From Streptomyces sp. MUM 203J (GTDB taxonomy: Bacteria > Actinomycetota > Actinomycetes > Streptomycetales > Streptomycetaceae): 48,418 bases of DNA. The stretch spans positions 1 through 48,418 of the forward strand of contig NZ_JADWYO010000049.1 of NCBI RefSeq assembly GCF_022414595.1, read 5' to 3'. Within the stretch, counting starts at the first letter, position 1. The number at the start of each line of letters is the position of its first letter. The notes below the pieces were generated by a model. That model did no database searches and was not told the DNA's origin. It was given only the letters and a program-made list of their open reading frames with translations. Both the position numbers and the translations under genes were made by a program. Of this stretch, positions 7,485-14,922 are shown piece after piece.

Positions 7485-8069
7485 CTATCGCAGGTAGGTC
7501 TGCTGCCACTCGACGGACGTCATGCTGAGGGCGGCTTCGGCAAGCTGCTGGGCCGAGGCGGTCTTGAGGTTGTTGAGGCTGGTGTCGATCCAGTTCTGGA
7601 CGTTCTGGTGGCCCTGCTCGCGGTACTCGACGGCCTGGACGAGGCATTCGAGCTTGTCGGCGTCGTGAGCGACCAACACCTCCAGGCTGTCGCCGTTCTC
7701 GTACTCCTCGACGACCTCCTGGATGCCGGAGCGCACGGCGGGGTGGGCGGCGGCGAGCTGGTCGGCGGTGACCTGCTCGTTGGAGGCGGCGGTCAGATAG
7801 CGGCGGCCGATGTGGGGGATGTCCCCGACCCTCGTCTCCTGTGTGTCGTGGAAGACACCCATCAGCGCCACCTTGGCCGGATCGGCGCCCTCCATCATCG
7901 CCAGCACCGCACCGATCAGGGCGACACGGAAGCTGTGCTCCGCGATGGACTCGGGGTCCTTGATCCCGGCGATCCACCAGCCCGACCGTGCGGCCCGCTT
8001 CAACATGCCCATCTCCAGCAGATATCCGGCGGTCCCGGCGGCCTGCTCGGCGGTCGTCTCGTCGGCGAT
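7485..8069 (-). CDS. HD-domain 5'-nucleotidase-like protein, copy 2, probable ATC start
   Basis: 194 residues with the same HDDC2/YfbR fold and metal ligands as copy 1 (H45, H74, D75, D138). It differs from copy 1 by one residue near the N-terminus (TTAEQ against TTTEQ) and by several clustered near the end (SLNNLKTASAQQLAEAALS against SLAGLRTASARQLAAAALT). The same GGGAGG-5 nt-ATC arrangement is present, with no ordinary start codon available. Conservation of ATC in both copies argues against a sequencing error. It lies inside the island, directly downstream of intact tRNA-Lys and its terminator. Confidence 0.8.
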   Translation of the reverse strand: MADETTAEQAAGTAGYLLEMGMLKRAARSGWWIAGIKDPESIAEHSFRVALIGAVLAMMEGADPAKVALMGVFHDTQETRVGDIPHIGRRYLTAASNEQVTADQLAAAHPAVRSGIQEVVEEYENGDSLEVLVAHDADKLECLVQAVEYREQGHQNVQNWIDTSLNNLKTASAQQLAEAALSMTSVEWQQTYLR

Positions 8070-8236
8070 GGTGCCCTCCCGGTCCGTCAGATGCGGTCGC
8101 GGAGAACCTAGTGCACGCCGGCCGCTCCGCGCCGGACGCACGACAAGGCCCGGCCGTCGTCGGTCCAGGCACTGACGAGGCGGCCGTTCGGCACATCCAC
8201 CGCGCCGGGCACGCACCCGGGCGCCCGGGCACAACT

Positions 8237-8267
8237 GTGCCCCGGCCGCATGGAGCGGCCGGGGCAC
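8237..8267 (-). terminator. tRNA-Lys terminator hairpin
   Basis: A 13-bp perfect stem, GTGCCCCGGCCGC with GCGGCCGGGGCAC, and a 5-nt loop, 38 nt past the tRNA 3' end. It is duplicated at 4356-4386. Confidence 0.7.
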
Positions 8268-8304
8268 GGAACCCGGAGTCAGCGCCGTACGACGGCGCCG
8301 GACC

Positions 8305-8380
8305 TGGTAGGCCCTGTGGGACTCGAACCCACAACCAACGGATTAAAAGTCCGCTGCTCTGCCAATTGAGCTAAGGGCCC
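8305..8380 (-). tRNA. tRNA-Lys(TTT)
   Basis: 76 nt including encoded CCA. The acceptor stem GGGCCCT pairs with AGGGCCT (one G-U). The anticodon loop is CTTTTAA with TTT as anticodon. The T arm holds GGTTCGAGTCC. Its 3' half is the apparent integration site of the neighbouring island. Confidence 0.95.
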
Positions 8381-8470
8381 GTGACGGGTCATCCCCGAGC
8401 ATAGCCCGACGGGCGCGGTGAGCCGACCGGGTATCGGACCACGGGGCTCATCCGGCCAGGCCCGACAGGG

Positions 8471-8515
8471 GGACGGGCCCGGCCACGCACCGGGGTGTCG
8501 TGGGCGGGCCCGTCC
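8471..8515 (-). terminator. Terminator of the DEAD-box helicase gene
   Basis: An 11-bp stem, GGACGGGCCCG (8471-8481) with CGGGCCCGTCC (8505-8515), with a second nested stem CCACG/CGTGG, just past the helicase stop. Confidence 0.75.
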
Positions 8516-8531
8516 GAAGGGCTATGGCGTG

Positions 8532-10640
8532 TCAGCCGTTGCGCTTCCAGCGCGGCTTGTCCTCACGGCGGCCGTAGGAGCCGGTGCCGGCGCCCCGGTG
8601 GTCGTCACGGCGGCCGTACGGGCGGTCGTGGCCGCCGCTGCGGTGGTCGCGGTTGAACGGGCGGTCCGCACGGCGGAAGCCGCCGCGGTCGCCGCTGCGG
8701 TCACCGCCGCGGGCGTCGCGGTCCCGGCGGTCACGGTTGAAGGGACGGTCGTCACGGCGGTCGTCGCGACGGTCGTCACGGCGGAAGCCACCGCGGTCAC
8801 CGCGCTCGCCGCCACGGTCACCGCGGTCGTCACGGCGGTCACGGCGGTCGTACGAGGGGCGGTCGTCGCGACGGTCGTCACGACGGAAGCCACCACGATC
8901 GCCGCCACGGTCACCACGCTCGCCGCCACGGTCACGGCGGTCGTACGAGGGGCGGTCGTCGCGACGGTCGTCACGACGGAAGCCACCACGATCGCCGCCA
9001 CGGTCACCACGCTCGCCGCCACGGTCACGGCGGTCGTCACGGCGGAAGCCGCCGCGCTCGCCGCCACGGTCACCGCGCTCGGCCCTCGGCTCGCGGTTCT
9101 CGCGGGGCTCACGGGCCGGGGCCTGCGCGGCCTCGCGCTCCGCCTGCTCCGCCGCCTCGGCGATCGCCTCGGCCGGGTCGGCGCCCCGCTCCACGGCAGC
9201 ACGGGCCACCAGGCGGTCGGCCTCCTCGCGGAGTTCGGCCGCGCGGCGCTGCGCGCGCTCCAGCTGCTTGGTCAGGTCCGCGACCTCACGCTCGGCCTGC
9301 TTCGCGGCGTTGCCCGCCGAGTCGGCCTGGACCTCGGTCAGCGAACGGGCGCCGGTGATCTCCGCGACCTCCGGGTCGAACGCCCCGGCGCCGCCGACGA
9401 TGTGGCGCGAGGCGTCGACGCCCGCGTCCTCCATCAGCCGGAAGATCTGGCGCCGCTGGTGCGGCAGGGCCAGCGACACGACCGTGCCGGAGCGGCCGGC
9501 GCGCGCGGTGCGGCCCGAGCGGTGCAGGTAGTCCTTGTGGTCCCCGGCCGGGTCCACGTTCAGGACCAGGTCGATGCCGTCCACGTGGATGCCGCGTGCG
9601 GCGACGTCCGTCGCGACGAGCACGTTCACGTACCCGTCCTTGAAGTCGGCCAGCGTCCGGGTGCGGGCGCCCTGCGTCATGCCGCCGTGCAGCGCGTCGG
9701 CCTTCACACCGGCGTCCCGCAGCTGCTCGGCGACGCGGTCGGCGCCCAGCTGGGTCCGCACGAAGATGATCGTGCGGCCCTTGCGCGCGGCGATCGCCGC
9801 GGTGACCGGGGCCTTGTCCTTCGGCTTCACGATCAGGATGTGGTGGCTCATGGTCGTGACCGCGCCCTGTGCCGCGTCGACCTCGTGGTTGACCGGGTCA
9901 TTCAGGTAGCGCTTGACCAGGGTCGCGATCTCGTTCTCCATGGTCGCGGAGAAGAGCATCCGCTGACCGCCGGTCGGCACCTGGTCGAGCAGCTCGGTCA
10001 CCTCGGGCAGGAAGCCCAGGTCGGCCATCTGGTCGGCCTCGTCGAGCACCGCGACCTTGACGTCGTCCAGGGAGCAGGCACCGCGGGTGATGATGTCGCG
10101 CAGTCGGCCCGGAGTGGCGACGAGGATGTCGACGCCGCGCTCCAGGGCGTAGATCTGGTTGCCCATCGACGTACCGCCGCAGACGACCTTCATCCGCAGG
10201 CCGAGCACGTCGCCGTACGGCTGGAGGGCGTCCGCGACCTGCATGGCCAGCTCACGGGTGGGGGTGAGGATGACGCCGCGCGGCTTCTTCTTCTCGGTGC
10301 GGCCACCGGCCAGCGTGGCCAGCAGCGGCAGGCCGAAGGAGAGGGTCTTGCCGGAGCCGGTACGGCCGCGGCCCAGGATGTCCTTGCCGGACAGGGCGTC
10401 CGGGATGGTCGCCGCCTGGATCGGGAAGGGCGTGGTCACGCCGTTCTGGGCGAGCTTCCGTACGACGCCCTCGGGCAGGCCCAGGTCCGCGAAGGTGACG
10501 GTCGGCTCGTCGGCCTCGACCGTCTCCTGGACGCCGGAGGCCTCCTCGATGGCCTCGTCGACGGCGACCGCGACGGCGGCTTCCTCGAGAACCTCGTCCT
10601 CGGACGTCAGGACAGGCTGGTCAGAACTGAAGATGGACAT
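8532..10640 (-). CDS. DEAD-box ATP-dependent RNA helicase with RGG/RDD-rich tail
   Basis: 702 residues. Cytoplasmic RNA unwinding, probably ribosome assembly or RNA turnover. An acidic N-terminal extension (1-48) precedes the Q-motif region (about 49-75), Walker A GRGRTGSGKT (90-99), PTRELA (127-132), DEAD (200-203), SAT (231-233) and HRSGRTARAG in the second RecA domain. A coiled segment (about 440-510) is followed by a long basic low-complexity tail of DRGG, ERGG, FRRDD and DDRPSYDR units, typical of RNA-binding tails that promote condensates or protein contacts. It contains a perfect 31-residue tandem duplication. Single gene with its own terminator; the start ATG 10640 follows a long untranslated leader. 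Confidence 0.95.
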   Translation of the reverse strand: MSIFSSDQPVLTSEDEVLEEAAVAVAVDEAIEEASGVQETVEADEPTVTFADLGLPEGVVRKLAQNGVTTPFPIQAATIPDALSGKDILGRGRTGSGKTLSFGLPLLATLAGGRTEKKKPRGVILTPTRELAMQVADALQPYGDVLGLRMKVVCGGTSMGNQIYALERGVDILVATPGRLRDIITRGACSLDDVKVAVLDEADQMADLGFLPEVTELLDQVPTGGQRMLFSATMENEIATLVKRYLNDPVNHEVDAAQGAVTTMSHHILIVKPKDKAPVTAAIAARKGRTIIFVRTQLGADRVAEQLRDAGVKADALHGGMTQGARTRTLADFKDGYVNVLVATDVAARGIHVDGIDLVLNVDPAGDHKDYLHRSGRTARAGRSGTVVSLALPHQRRQIFRLMEDAGVDASRHIVGGAGAFDPEVAEITGARSLTEVQADSAGNAAKQAEREVADLTKQLERAQRRAAELREEADRLVARAAVERGADPAEAIAEAAEQAEREAAQAPAREPRENREPRAERGDRGGERGGFRRDDRRDRGGERGDRGGDRGGFRRDDRRDDRPSYDRRDRGGERGDRGGDRGGFRRDDRRDDRPSYDRRDRRDDRGDRGGERGDRGGFRRDDRRDDRRDDRPFNRDRRDRDARGGDRSGDRGGFRRADRPFNRDHRSGGHDRPYGRRDDHRGAGTGSYGRREDKPRWKRNG
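8851..9036 (-). repeat. Perfect 93-bp tandem duplication inside the helicase gene
   Basis: 8851-8943 and 8944-9036 appear identical and encode the same 31-residue stretch of RDRGGERGDRGGDRGGFRRD type. Length polymorphism between strains is likely. Confidence 0.85.
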
Positions 10641-10865
10641 GCGAAATGCGAAACCTTCCGGAGTCTCGGCAGCACGCGCCCGTCAACTCCGTGTTTCGCT
10701 GAAGATTCGCAAATCGACCGCCTCTATGCGGTCAGCCACGGCAGGGGGAGAGTACGCGCCACACGCGGCGCTCTTCTGTCTTGGCGCCGGGCAAATGGGA
10801 TCAAACGATCTACCACCATACGCACCCTCCCCCACTCAGCGCAAACCCGCATCCCGTGTTCCCAG
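10641..10865. other. Leader and intergenic region upstream of the helicase
   Basis: 225 bp between the helicase start and the stop of the upstream co-directional lipoprotein gene. It should hold the helicase promoter and a leader of unknown length. No riboswitch or terminator was recognised. Confidence 0.4.
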
Positions 10866-11519
10866 TCACGCGGGCGCGACCTGCGGCGACGCCGCGGGCT
10901 CGCTCTGCTTGCCGGACCGGTCGCCGCGCAGGGCCTCGGTACGGGTGTCCGCCGACGGCGACGCGGAAGGCGGTTCCGACGGCTCGGGCTCCGGCGGCTC
11001 GGACGACGGGGACGGCGAGGGCTGCGGGGGCTCCGGCGGCGCGTCCGACGGAGACGGGGACGTGCCCGGCGTCGTCCTGTCCGGCGGCGTGGACGTCCCG
11101 TCGTCCCCGCCGCCGCTGCCGCCCTCGCCGCCGCTCCCGCCCGTGCCGTCGCCGCCGGGCCCCGCAGGCGGCTCCTGCCCTCCGGGGGAGGGCGAGGCGT
11201 CCGGCTCGGGCGCGGCCGACGGGGACGGGGAGGAGGACGGGGACGCCGACGCGCCGGGCGACGGGGAGGCGTCGTCACCGGGCGCGTCGTCCGACCCGCG
11301 CCGCCGTTCGTGGCCGCTGCGCGCCTCGTGGTGCCCGCCCGGGAGCGGAGCACCGGCGTCCGCCTCGGCCGCCGCCGCCCCGGACGGGTCCACCGACTCG
11401 CTCGGCAGGGGCCGCGAGCTGTCGTCGGACACACTCATACAGCCGCTGACGGAGCCTGCGGAGGCCATCACGGCCAGTGCGGTCACGGCCCATCGGACGG
11501 GGGCGGGCATTTGGCGCAC
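10866..11519 (-). CDS. Ser/Pro/Gly-rich lipoprotein
   Basis: 217 residues. The GTG at 11519 is chosen because GGAGGT lies 6 nt upstream; ATG 11510 is the alternative. The signal peptide (MPAPVRWAVTALAVMASAG) ends in SVSGC, with the lipid cysteine at about 27. The mature part is almost entirely disordered: a charged segment, then long SPSPSPS, PEPP and GGSGGEGG tracts. It is likely a surface-exposed spacer or wall-spanning protein. No enzymatic domain is visible. Composition is biased by low-complexity repeats rather than transfer. Confidence 0.7.
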   Translation of the reverse strand: MRQMPAPVRWAVTALAVMASAGSVSGCMSVSDDSSRPLPSESVDPSGAAAAEADAGAPLPGGHHEARSGHERRRGSDDAPGDDASPSPGASASPSSSPSPSAAPEPDASPSPGGQEPPAGPGGDGTGGSGGEGGSGGGDDGTSTPPDRTTPGTSPSPSDAPPEPPQPSPSPSSEPPEPEPSEPPSASPSADTRTEALRGDRSGKQSEPAASPQVAPA

Positions 11520-11705
11520 GGGGGCACCTCCAGGCGGGGACACGGGATTTCCCTGCCCAACTCCCGCTCACCCGCAAGGGACACGCCCGGACCCCGGTCG
11601 GTCGCACAGCTCCCCGGAGGACACCGCGGGGCGGGTACCGCACCCGTCTGCGACAGCCGGGCCGAGCCGCCGCCGGGACGGACCGCGACCGGGGACAATG
11701 GGCGT

Positions 11706-12056
11706 GTGCTGGAGATGACGCGCGAGGCCTTCGAAGAGCTGGTGAGTGACGCCCTGGACCAGATCCCGCCGGAACTCGCGCGGGTCATGGACAACGTGGC
11801 CGTGTTCGTGGAGGACGAACCGTCCACGGACGACCCCGAGCTGCTCGGGCTCTACGAGGGGACGCCGCTCACCGAACGCGGCGAGTGGTACGCGGGCGTG
11901 CTGCCCGACCGCATCTCGATCTACATGGGCCCCACCCTCCGGTACTGCGCGACGCCCGAGGACGTGGTGCACGAGGTCGCCGTGACCGTGGTCCACGAGA
12001 TCGCCCACCACTTCGGCATCGAGGACGAACGCCTGCACGAACTGGGCTGGGGCTGA
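11706..12056 (+). CDS. Zincin-like metallopeptidase family protein (PF06262 type)
   Basis: 116 residues, a common small actinobacterial family with a minimal zincin fold. The metal-binding motif HEIAHHFGIED is at about 97-107, in a C-terminal helix preceded by a block of family character (DNVAVFVEDEP, LLGLYEGTPLTERG). It is cytoplasmic, with no signal peptide. Peptidase activity is unproven in the family as I know it. I start at GTG 11706 (GGGGA about 9 nt upstream) rather than ATG 11715, which has GGAG only 1 nt away. It is divergent from the lipoprotein gene and precedes the membrane phosphoesterase gene on the same strand. Confidence 0.85.
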   Translation: MLEMTREAFEELVSDALDQIPPELARVMDNVAVFVEDEPSTDDPELLGLYEGTPLTERGEWYAGVLPDRISIYMGPTLRYCATPEDVVHEVAVTVVHEIAHHFGIEDERLHELGWG

Positions 12057-12096
12057 CCCCTCCGCCGCGGCGCTCCGCCGACGCGCCGCAGAGCCG

Positions 12097-12133
12097 CCCC
12101 GTACGGGCATAGCCGCGCCCCCGTACGGGCATA
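12097..12133 (+). promoter_or_regulatory. Twin CCCGTACGGG palindromes upstream of the phosphoesterase gene
   Basis: CCCCGTACGGGCATA occurs at 12097-12111 and 12119-12133, a 22-bp spacing equal to two helical turns. The second ends 8 bp before the start codon at 12142. Operator-like; the regulator is unknown. Confidence 0.45.
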
Positions 12134-12141
12134 CCGCCCCA

Positions 12142-13761
12142 ATGGCCCGAGCCGTCGTCCGTGCCACGTACCGGCGCGTCACGCGCGCGCTGCGCCGCGC
12201 CGCCGCCCGCCTCACCCGCCCGGCCCTTCCGCCAGGTCCGGTACGGACCGGGGCCACCCCGCACCCCCTCGCACGGGCCCTCGGGCTGGCGGCCGTCGTG
12301 CTCGTCGGCGCCTGGCTGGGCCTGCTCGTCGTGGGCACCGTCCGCACCCCCGTCGGGCCCGTGGACACCGGCATGACCCTGCGCCCCTCCCTGAGCGGCG
12401 GCACCAAGATCGACGTCCCGCCTCTGGGTGCTCTCGAACTCGACTCCCACACCGCACCCATCCGCCTGGACGTCGACGTCCGCGAACTGGACGCCGCACG
12501 CGCGCAGGCGCTGGTCGAGCACCCCGAGCGGCTCTCCGGCCTGCAGGAGGAGATCACCCGGGACGTGGCGAACGGCACCCGCGAGCTGGCCATCCGCTCC
12601 TGTGTCGCCGTCGTCTCCGGGGCCACCGCCCTGGGCCTGGCCGTCTACCGGCGCCCCCGCCGGGCCCTCGCCGCCGGCGGCCTCGCGCTCGTGCTGCTGG
12701 CCGCGTCGGGCGGTCTCGCGTACGCCACCTGGAACCCGAGGTCCGTCCTGGAGCCGCGCTTCTCCGGACTGCTCAGCAGCGCCCCGTCCGTCGTCGGCAA
12801 CGCCCGCTCCATCGTCACCGAGTTCGACGTGTACCAGAAGGAGTTGGCGCGGCTCGTCACCAACGTGACCAAGCTGTACGAGACCACCTCGACGCTCCCG
12901 GTCTACCAGCCCGACCCGGCCACGATCCGCGTGCTGCACGTCTCCGACATCCACCTGAACCCGCTCGCCTGGCATGTCATCAGCTCGCTCGTGGAGCAGT
13001 ACCGCATCGACCTGATCATCGACACCGGCGACACCATGGACCACGGCACCGCCGCCGAGAACGCCTTCCTGGACCCGATCAGCGGACTGGGCGCCCCGTA
13101 CGTGTGGGTGCGCGGCAACCACGACTCCACGGTCACCCAGAAGTACCTGGAGGGCCTGCGCAACGCGCACGTGCTGGACCAGGGCGGGGTGGTGACCGTC
13201 GCCGGGGTGCGGGTCGCGGGCATCGGCGACCCCCAGTACACGCCGGACCGGTCGGTGGTCCAGGCGGGAGACGACGCGGAGCGTGCGGCGGGGCGGGTGC
13301 TGGCGGAATCCCTGCGGGCGCAGGCGCGGGCGGGCACGCCGGTGGACATCGCGGTCGCCCACAACCCGATCGCCGCGCACCAGACGGACGGCCTGGTGCC
13401 GCTCGCCCTGGCGGGCCACATGCACCGGCGCATCAACGAGGTGATGGCGGAGGGCACCCGCCTGAAGATCGAGGGCTCCTCGGGCGGGGGCGGTCTGCGG
13501 GCACTCGAACAGGACCCGCCGGCGCTGGTGGAGGCGTCCTTGCTCTACCTCGACCGCGACACGCGGCGGCTCCAGGCGTGGGACGAGATCACGCTGGGAG
13601 GCCTGGGGCTGACGTCGGTGGAGGTGGCCCGCCATGTCCCCGACGAAGTCCTGCCCGGTACACCGGCACCGGACGCGAGCCTGAGCCCGACACCCGGTCC
13701 GAGCGCCGGTCCGAGTACCGGTCCCGGTCCCGGTCCGGGGTCTGTGGCTCCCTCCCCGTAA
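12142..13761 (+). CDS. Membrane-anchored metallophosphoesterase
   Basis: 539 residues. A basic N-terminus is followed by transmembrane segments at about 46-66 and 180-198 (GGLALVLLAASGGLAYATW), with a probably extracytoplasmic stretch between. The calcineurin-like phosphoesterase domain then shows DIH (269-271), DTGD (294-297), GNHD (325-328) and GHMH (425-428), the standard dinuclear-metal set. The C-terminus is a Pro/Ser/Gly repeat tail (GPSAGPSTGPGPGPG). It probably hydrolyses a phosphodiester or phosphomonoester on or outside the membrane; the substrate is not predictable. The start ATG 12142 lacks a strong ribosome site. A pair of palindromes sits just upstream. Confidence 0.88.
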   Translation: MARAVVRATYRRVTRALRRAAARLTRPALPPGPVRTGATPHPLARALGLAAVVLVGAWLGLLVVGTVRTPVGPVDTGMTLRPSLSGGTKIDVPPLGALELDSHTAPIRLDVDVRELDAARAQALVEHPERLSGLQEEITRDVANGTRELAIRSCVAVVSGATALGLAVYRRPRRALAAGGLALVLLAASGGLAYATWNPRSVLEPRFSGLLSSAPSVVGNARSIVTEFDVYQKELARLVTNVTKLYETTSTLPVYQPDPATIRVLHVSDIHLNPLAWHVISSLVEQYRIDLIIDTGDTMDHGTAAENAFLDPISGLGAPYVWVRGNHDSTVTQKYLEGLRNAHVLDQGGVVTVAGVRVAGIGDPQYTPDRSVVQAGDDAERAAGRVLAESLRAQARAGTPVDIAVAHNPIAAHQTDGLVPLALAGHMHRRINEVMAEGTRLKIEGSSGGGGLRALEQDPPALVEASLLYLDRDTRRLQAWDEITLGGLGLTSVEVARHVPDEVLPGTPAPDASLSPTPGPSAGPSTGPGPGPGSVAPSP

Positions 13762-13842
13762 ACCGTTTTGGCGAACCGTCCCCGCATCCCATATGCTTCT
13801 CACGTCCCCGACGCGCTGACGAGGCGCCCAGGCGGGCCCTTA

Positions 13843-13915
13843 GCCCTCATCGTCTAGTGGCCCAGGACGCCGCCCTTTCAAGGCGGTAGCACGGGTTCGA
13901 ATCCCGTTGGGGGCA
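13843..13915 (+). tRNA. tRNA-Glu(TTC)
   Basis: 73 nt, CCA not encoded. Anticodon stem CCGCC/GGCGG with loop CTTTCAA (anticodon TTC); T arm ACGGGTTCGAATCCCGT; acceptor GCCCTCA with TGGGGGC. First of a three-tRNA cluster. Confidence 0.93.
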
Positions 13916-13954
13916 CGCATTACCTTGTGCGAGACTAGTGCTCGCACGAAGCTT

Positions 13955-14029
13955 GGTCCTGTGGAGCAGTTAGGAGTGCTCGCCACCCTGTCAAGGTGGA
14001 GGCCGCGGGTTCAAATCCCGTCAGGACCG
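13955..14029 (+). tRNA. tRNA-Asp(GTC), copy 1
   Basis: 75 nt. Acceptor GGTCCTG/CAGGACC; anticodon loop CTGTCAA (GTC); T arm GCGGGTTCAAATCCCGT. Identical in sequence to the gene at 21163-21237. Confidence 0.93.
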
Positions 14030-14053
14030 CTGAGGTTTCACGTGAAACCTCGT

Positions 14054-14130
14054 GGCTGGGTAGCTCAGTTGGTACGAGCGTCCGCCTGAAAAGCGGAAGG
14101 TCGCCGGTTCGACCCCGGCCCCAGCCACCA
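14054..14130 (+). tRNA. tRNA-Phe(GAA)
   Basis: 77 nt with encoded CCA. Acceptor GGCTGGG/CCCAGCC; anticodon loop CTGAAAA (GAA); T arm GCCGGTTCGACCCCGGC. Followed directly by a terminator; a degraded integrase fragment lies beyond. Confidence 0.93.
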
Positions 14131-14134
14131 GCCG

Positions 14135-14162
14135 AAAGGCCCCGTCTCCGGACGGGGCCTTT
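14135..14162 (+). terminator. Terminator of the tRNA-Glu-Asp-Phe cluster
   Basis: A 12-bp stem, AAAGGCCCCGTC/GACGGGGCCTTT, with a 4-nt loop, starting 5 nt after the tRNA-Phe CCA. Confidence 0.8.
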
Positions 14163-14360
14163 CGCCGTTCGTGCCCATGGGTACACCGAACGGGGCCACG
14201 AGGACGTCCCCGGGCTTCCGCGGGACCTTGGACCACTCGATCAGCGACGCGTGGGCATGGACCTTCACCGTCACCCCGATGCCGCCGCACCCGGCGGCCT
14301 GCCGGACGAGGCACGGCGGCGCTCCGAGGCCGCGCCGCAGGCACACCGCCGAGCGCGCAG

Positions 14361-14479
14361 GCCCGCTCCGGGGCCTGCCGCTCCCGGTGGTCCAGCAGCG
14401 CCTCCGGCACGAGCCGCGGAAGCGGGACGGTCCGTACGGACGGCAGCGTCTTCGGCTGGACCAGCGTCAAGGCGCGCCG
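14361..14479 (-). pseudogene. Fragment of a tyrosine recombinase (phage-type integrase)
   Basis: One minus-strand frame reads RRALTLVQPKTLPSVRTVPL and continues PRLVPEALLDHRERQ. This matches the catalytic-domain segment of actinophage and AICE integrases, where a VQPKT-x-x-S-x-RTVPLP motif includes the active-site Lys region. No start, no C-terminal HxxR or Tyr block, and unrelated sequence on both sides; only about 40 codons remain. The position beside tRNA-Phe fits a decayed integration event. Identification is by motif memory. Confidence 0.5.
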
Positions 14480-14894
14480 TCGGTCCGCTGAAGCGCCCGC
14501 TCCACAACCGGGGTGTCCCGGACCGGGTGCGCCGTCCCGCCGGACCGCCGGTGCCGGTGCTGTCCCCGTCGGCGTGCCGGTGTCCCTTCGGCGGAGACGC
14601 GGAGGGGGCGCCCCGCGGCGACGGCGGTAACGGGAGCCGCGATACGACGTGGAACCGGGCGGGCCGTCGTGAGGGGGTGAGCCCCCGGAGTGGCCCCGCC
14701 CCGCCCACGGGAGGGGAGAGCGGCGCCCGAGAGCCACGGCCCCGCCCGGGCCCCGCGCGGGGCCGGACACCCGGAACCCGGTCCCGGCCGGAGACCCATG
14801 GGCACGGGCCCAGCAGGGCAGGGATCACCGGCCCGACCGGCCCCCTGAGCGGGCAGGCCCCCGGGCGGGCCCCAGACCCGAGGCACGGCCCCGG
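14480..14894. other. Non-coding GC-rich gap
   Basis: Together with 14166-14360 this is about 600 bp with no supportable gene. Frames here have no start with ribosome site and no recognisable domain. Likely decayed mobile DNA between tRNA-Phe and the ccdA terminator. Confidence 0.4.
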
Positions 14895-14919
14895 ACCGAG
14901 CCCCGGACCGGGGCTCGGT
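14895..14919 (-). terminator. Terminator of the dsbA-ccdA operon
   Basis: A 10-bp perfect stem, ACCGAGCCCC/GGGGCTCGGT, and a 5-nt loop, 3 nt past the ccdA stop. Confidence 0.7.
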
Positions 14920-14922
14920 GCC

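Larger units (their letters stand above)
4424..8304. mobile_element. Candidate genomic island in tRNA-Lys, integrase absent
   Basis: The complete tRNA-Lys (8305-8380) is at one end and the 45-bp 3'-half copy at the other, the layout left by site-specific integration. Cargo: HD gene copy 2, a plus-strand coiled-coil protein, a lipoprotein and a membrane protein. No integrase, replication or transfer gene was found. Unusually, the repeat extends 820 bp beyond the tRNA into the HD gene, so a tandem duplication or a captured flank is also possible. Status as a mobile element is inference. Confidence 0.5.
7485..8349 (-). repeat. 865-bp direct repeat, copy 2
   Basis: Gapless counterpart of 3604-4468. 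Its right end merges into the intact tRNA-Lys. Confidence 0.9.

Noticed and set aside
8750..9070. Regularly spaced repeats that could suggest a CRISPR array
   Set aside because: The repeats are in-frame codons of the helicase tail with no unique spacers and no cas genes nearby.
8418..11705. Very long plus-strand open frame antisense to the helicase and lipoprotein genes
   Set aside because: It arises from GC-rich codon symmetry. The composition is Val/Ala/Arg repeats opposite the RGG tail, with no domain, and only its last part (from 11706) is a real gene.
14065..14346. Minus-strand frame ending HAHASLIEWSKVPRKPGDVLV
   Set aside because: Looks briefly protein-like but runs into the tRNA-Phe terminator and tRNA. 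No family recognised; treated as debris with the integrase fragment.
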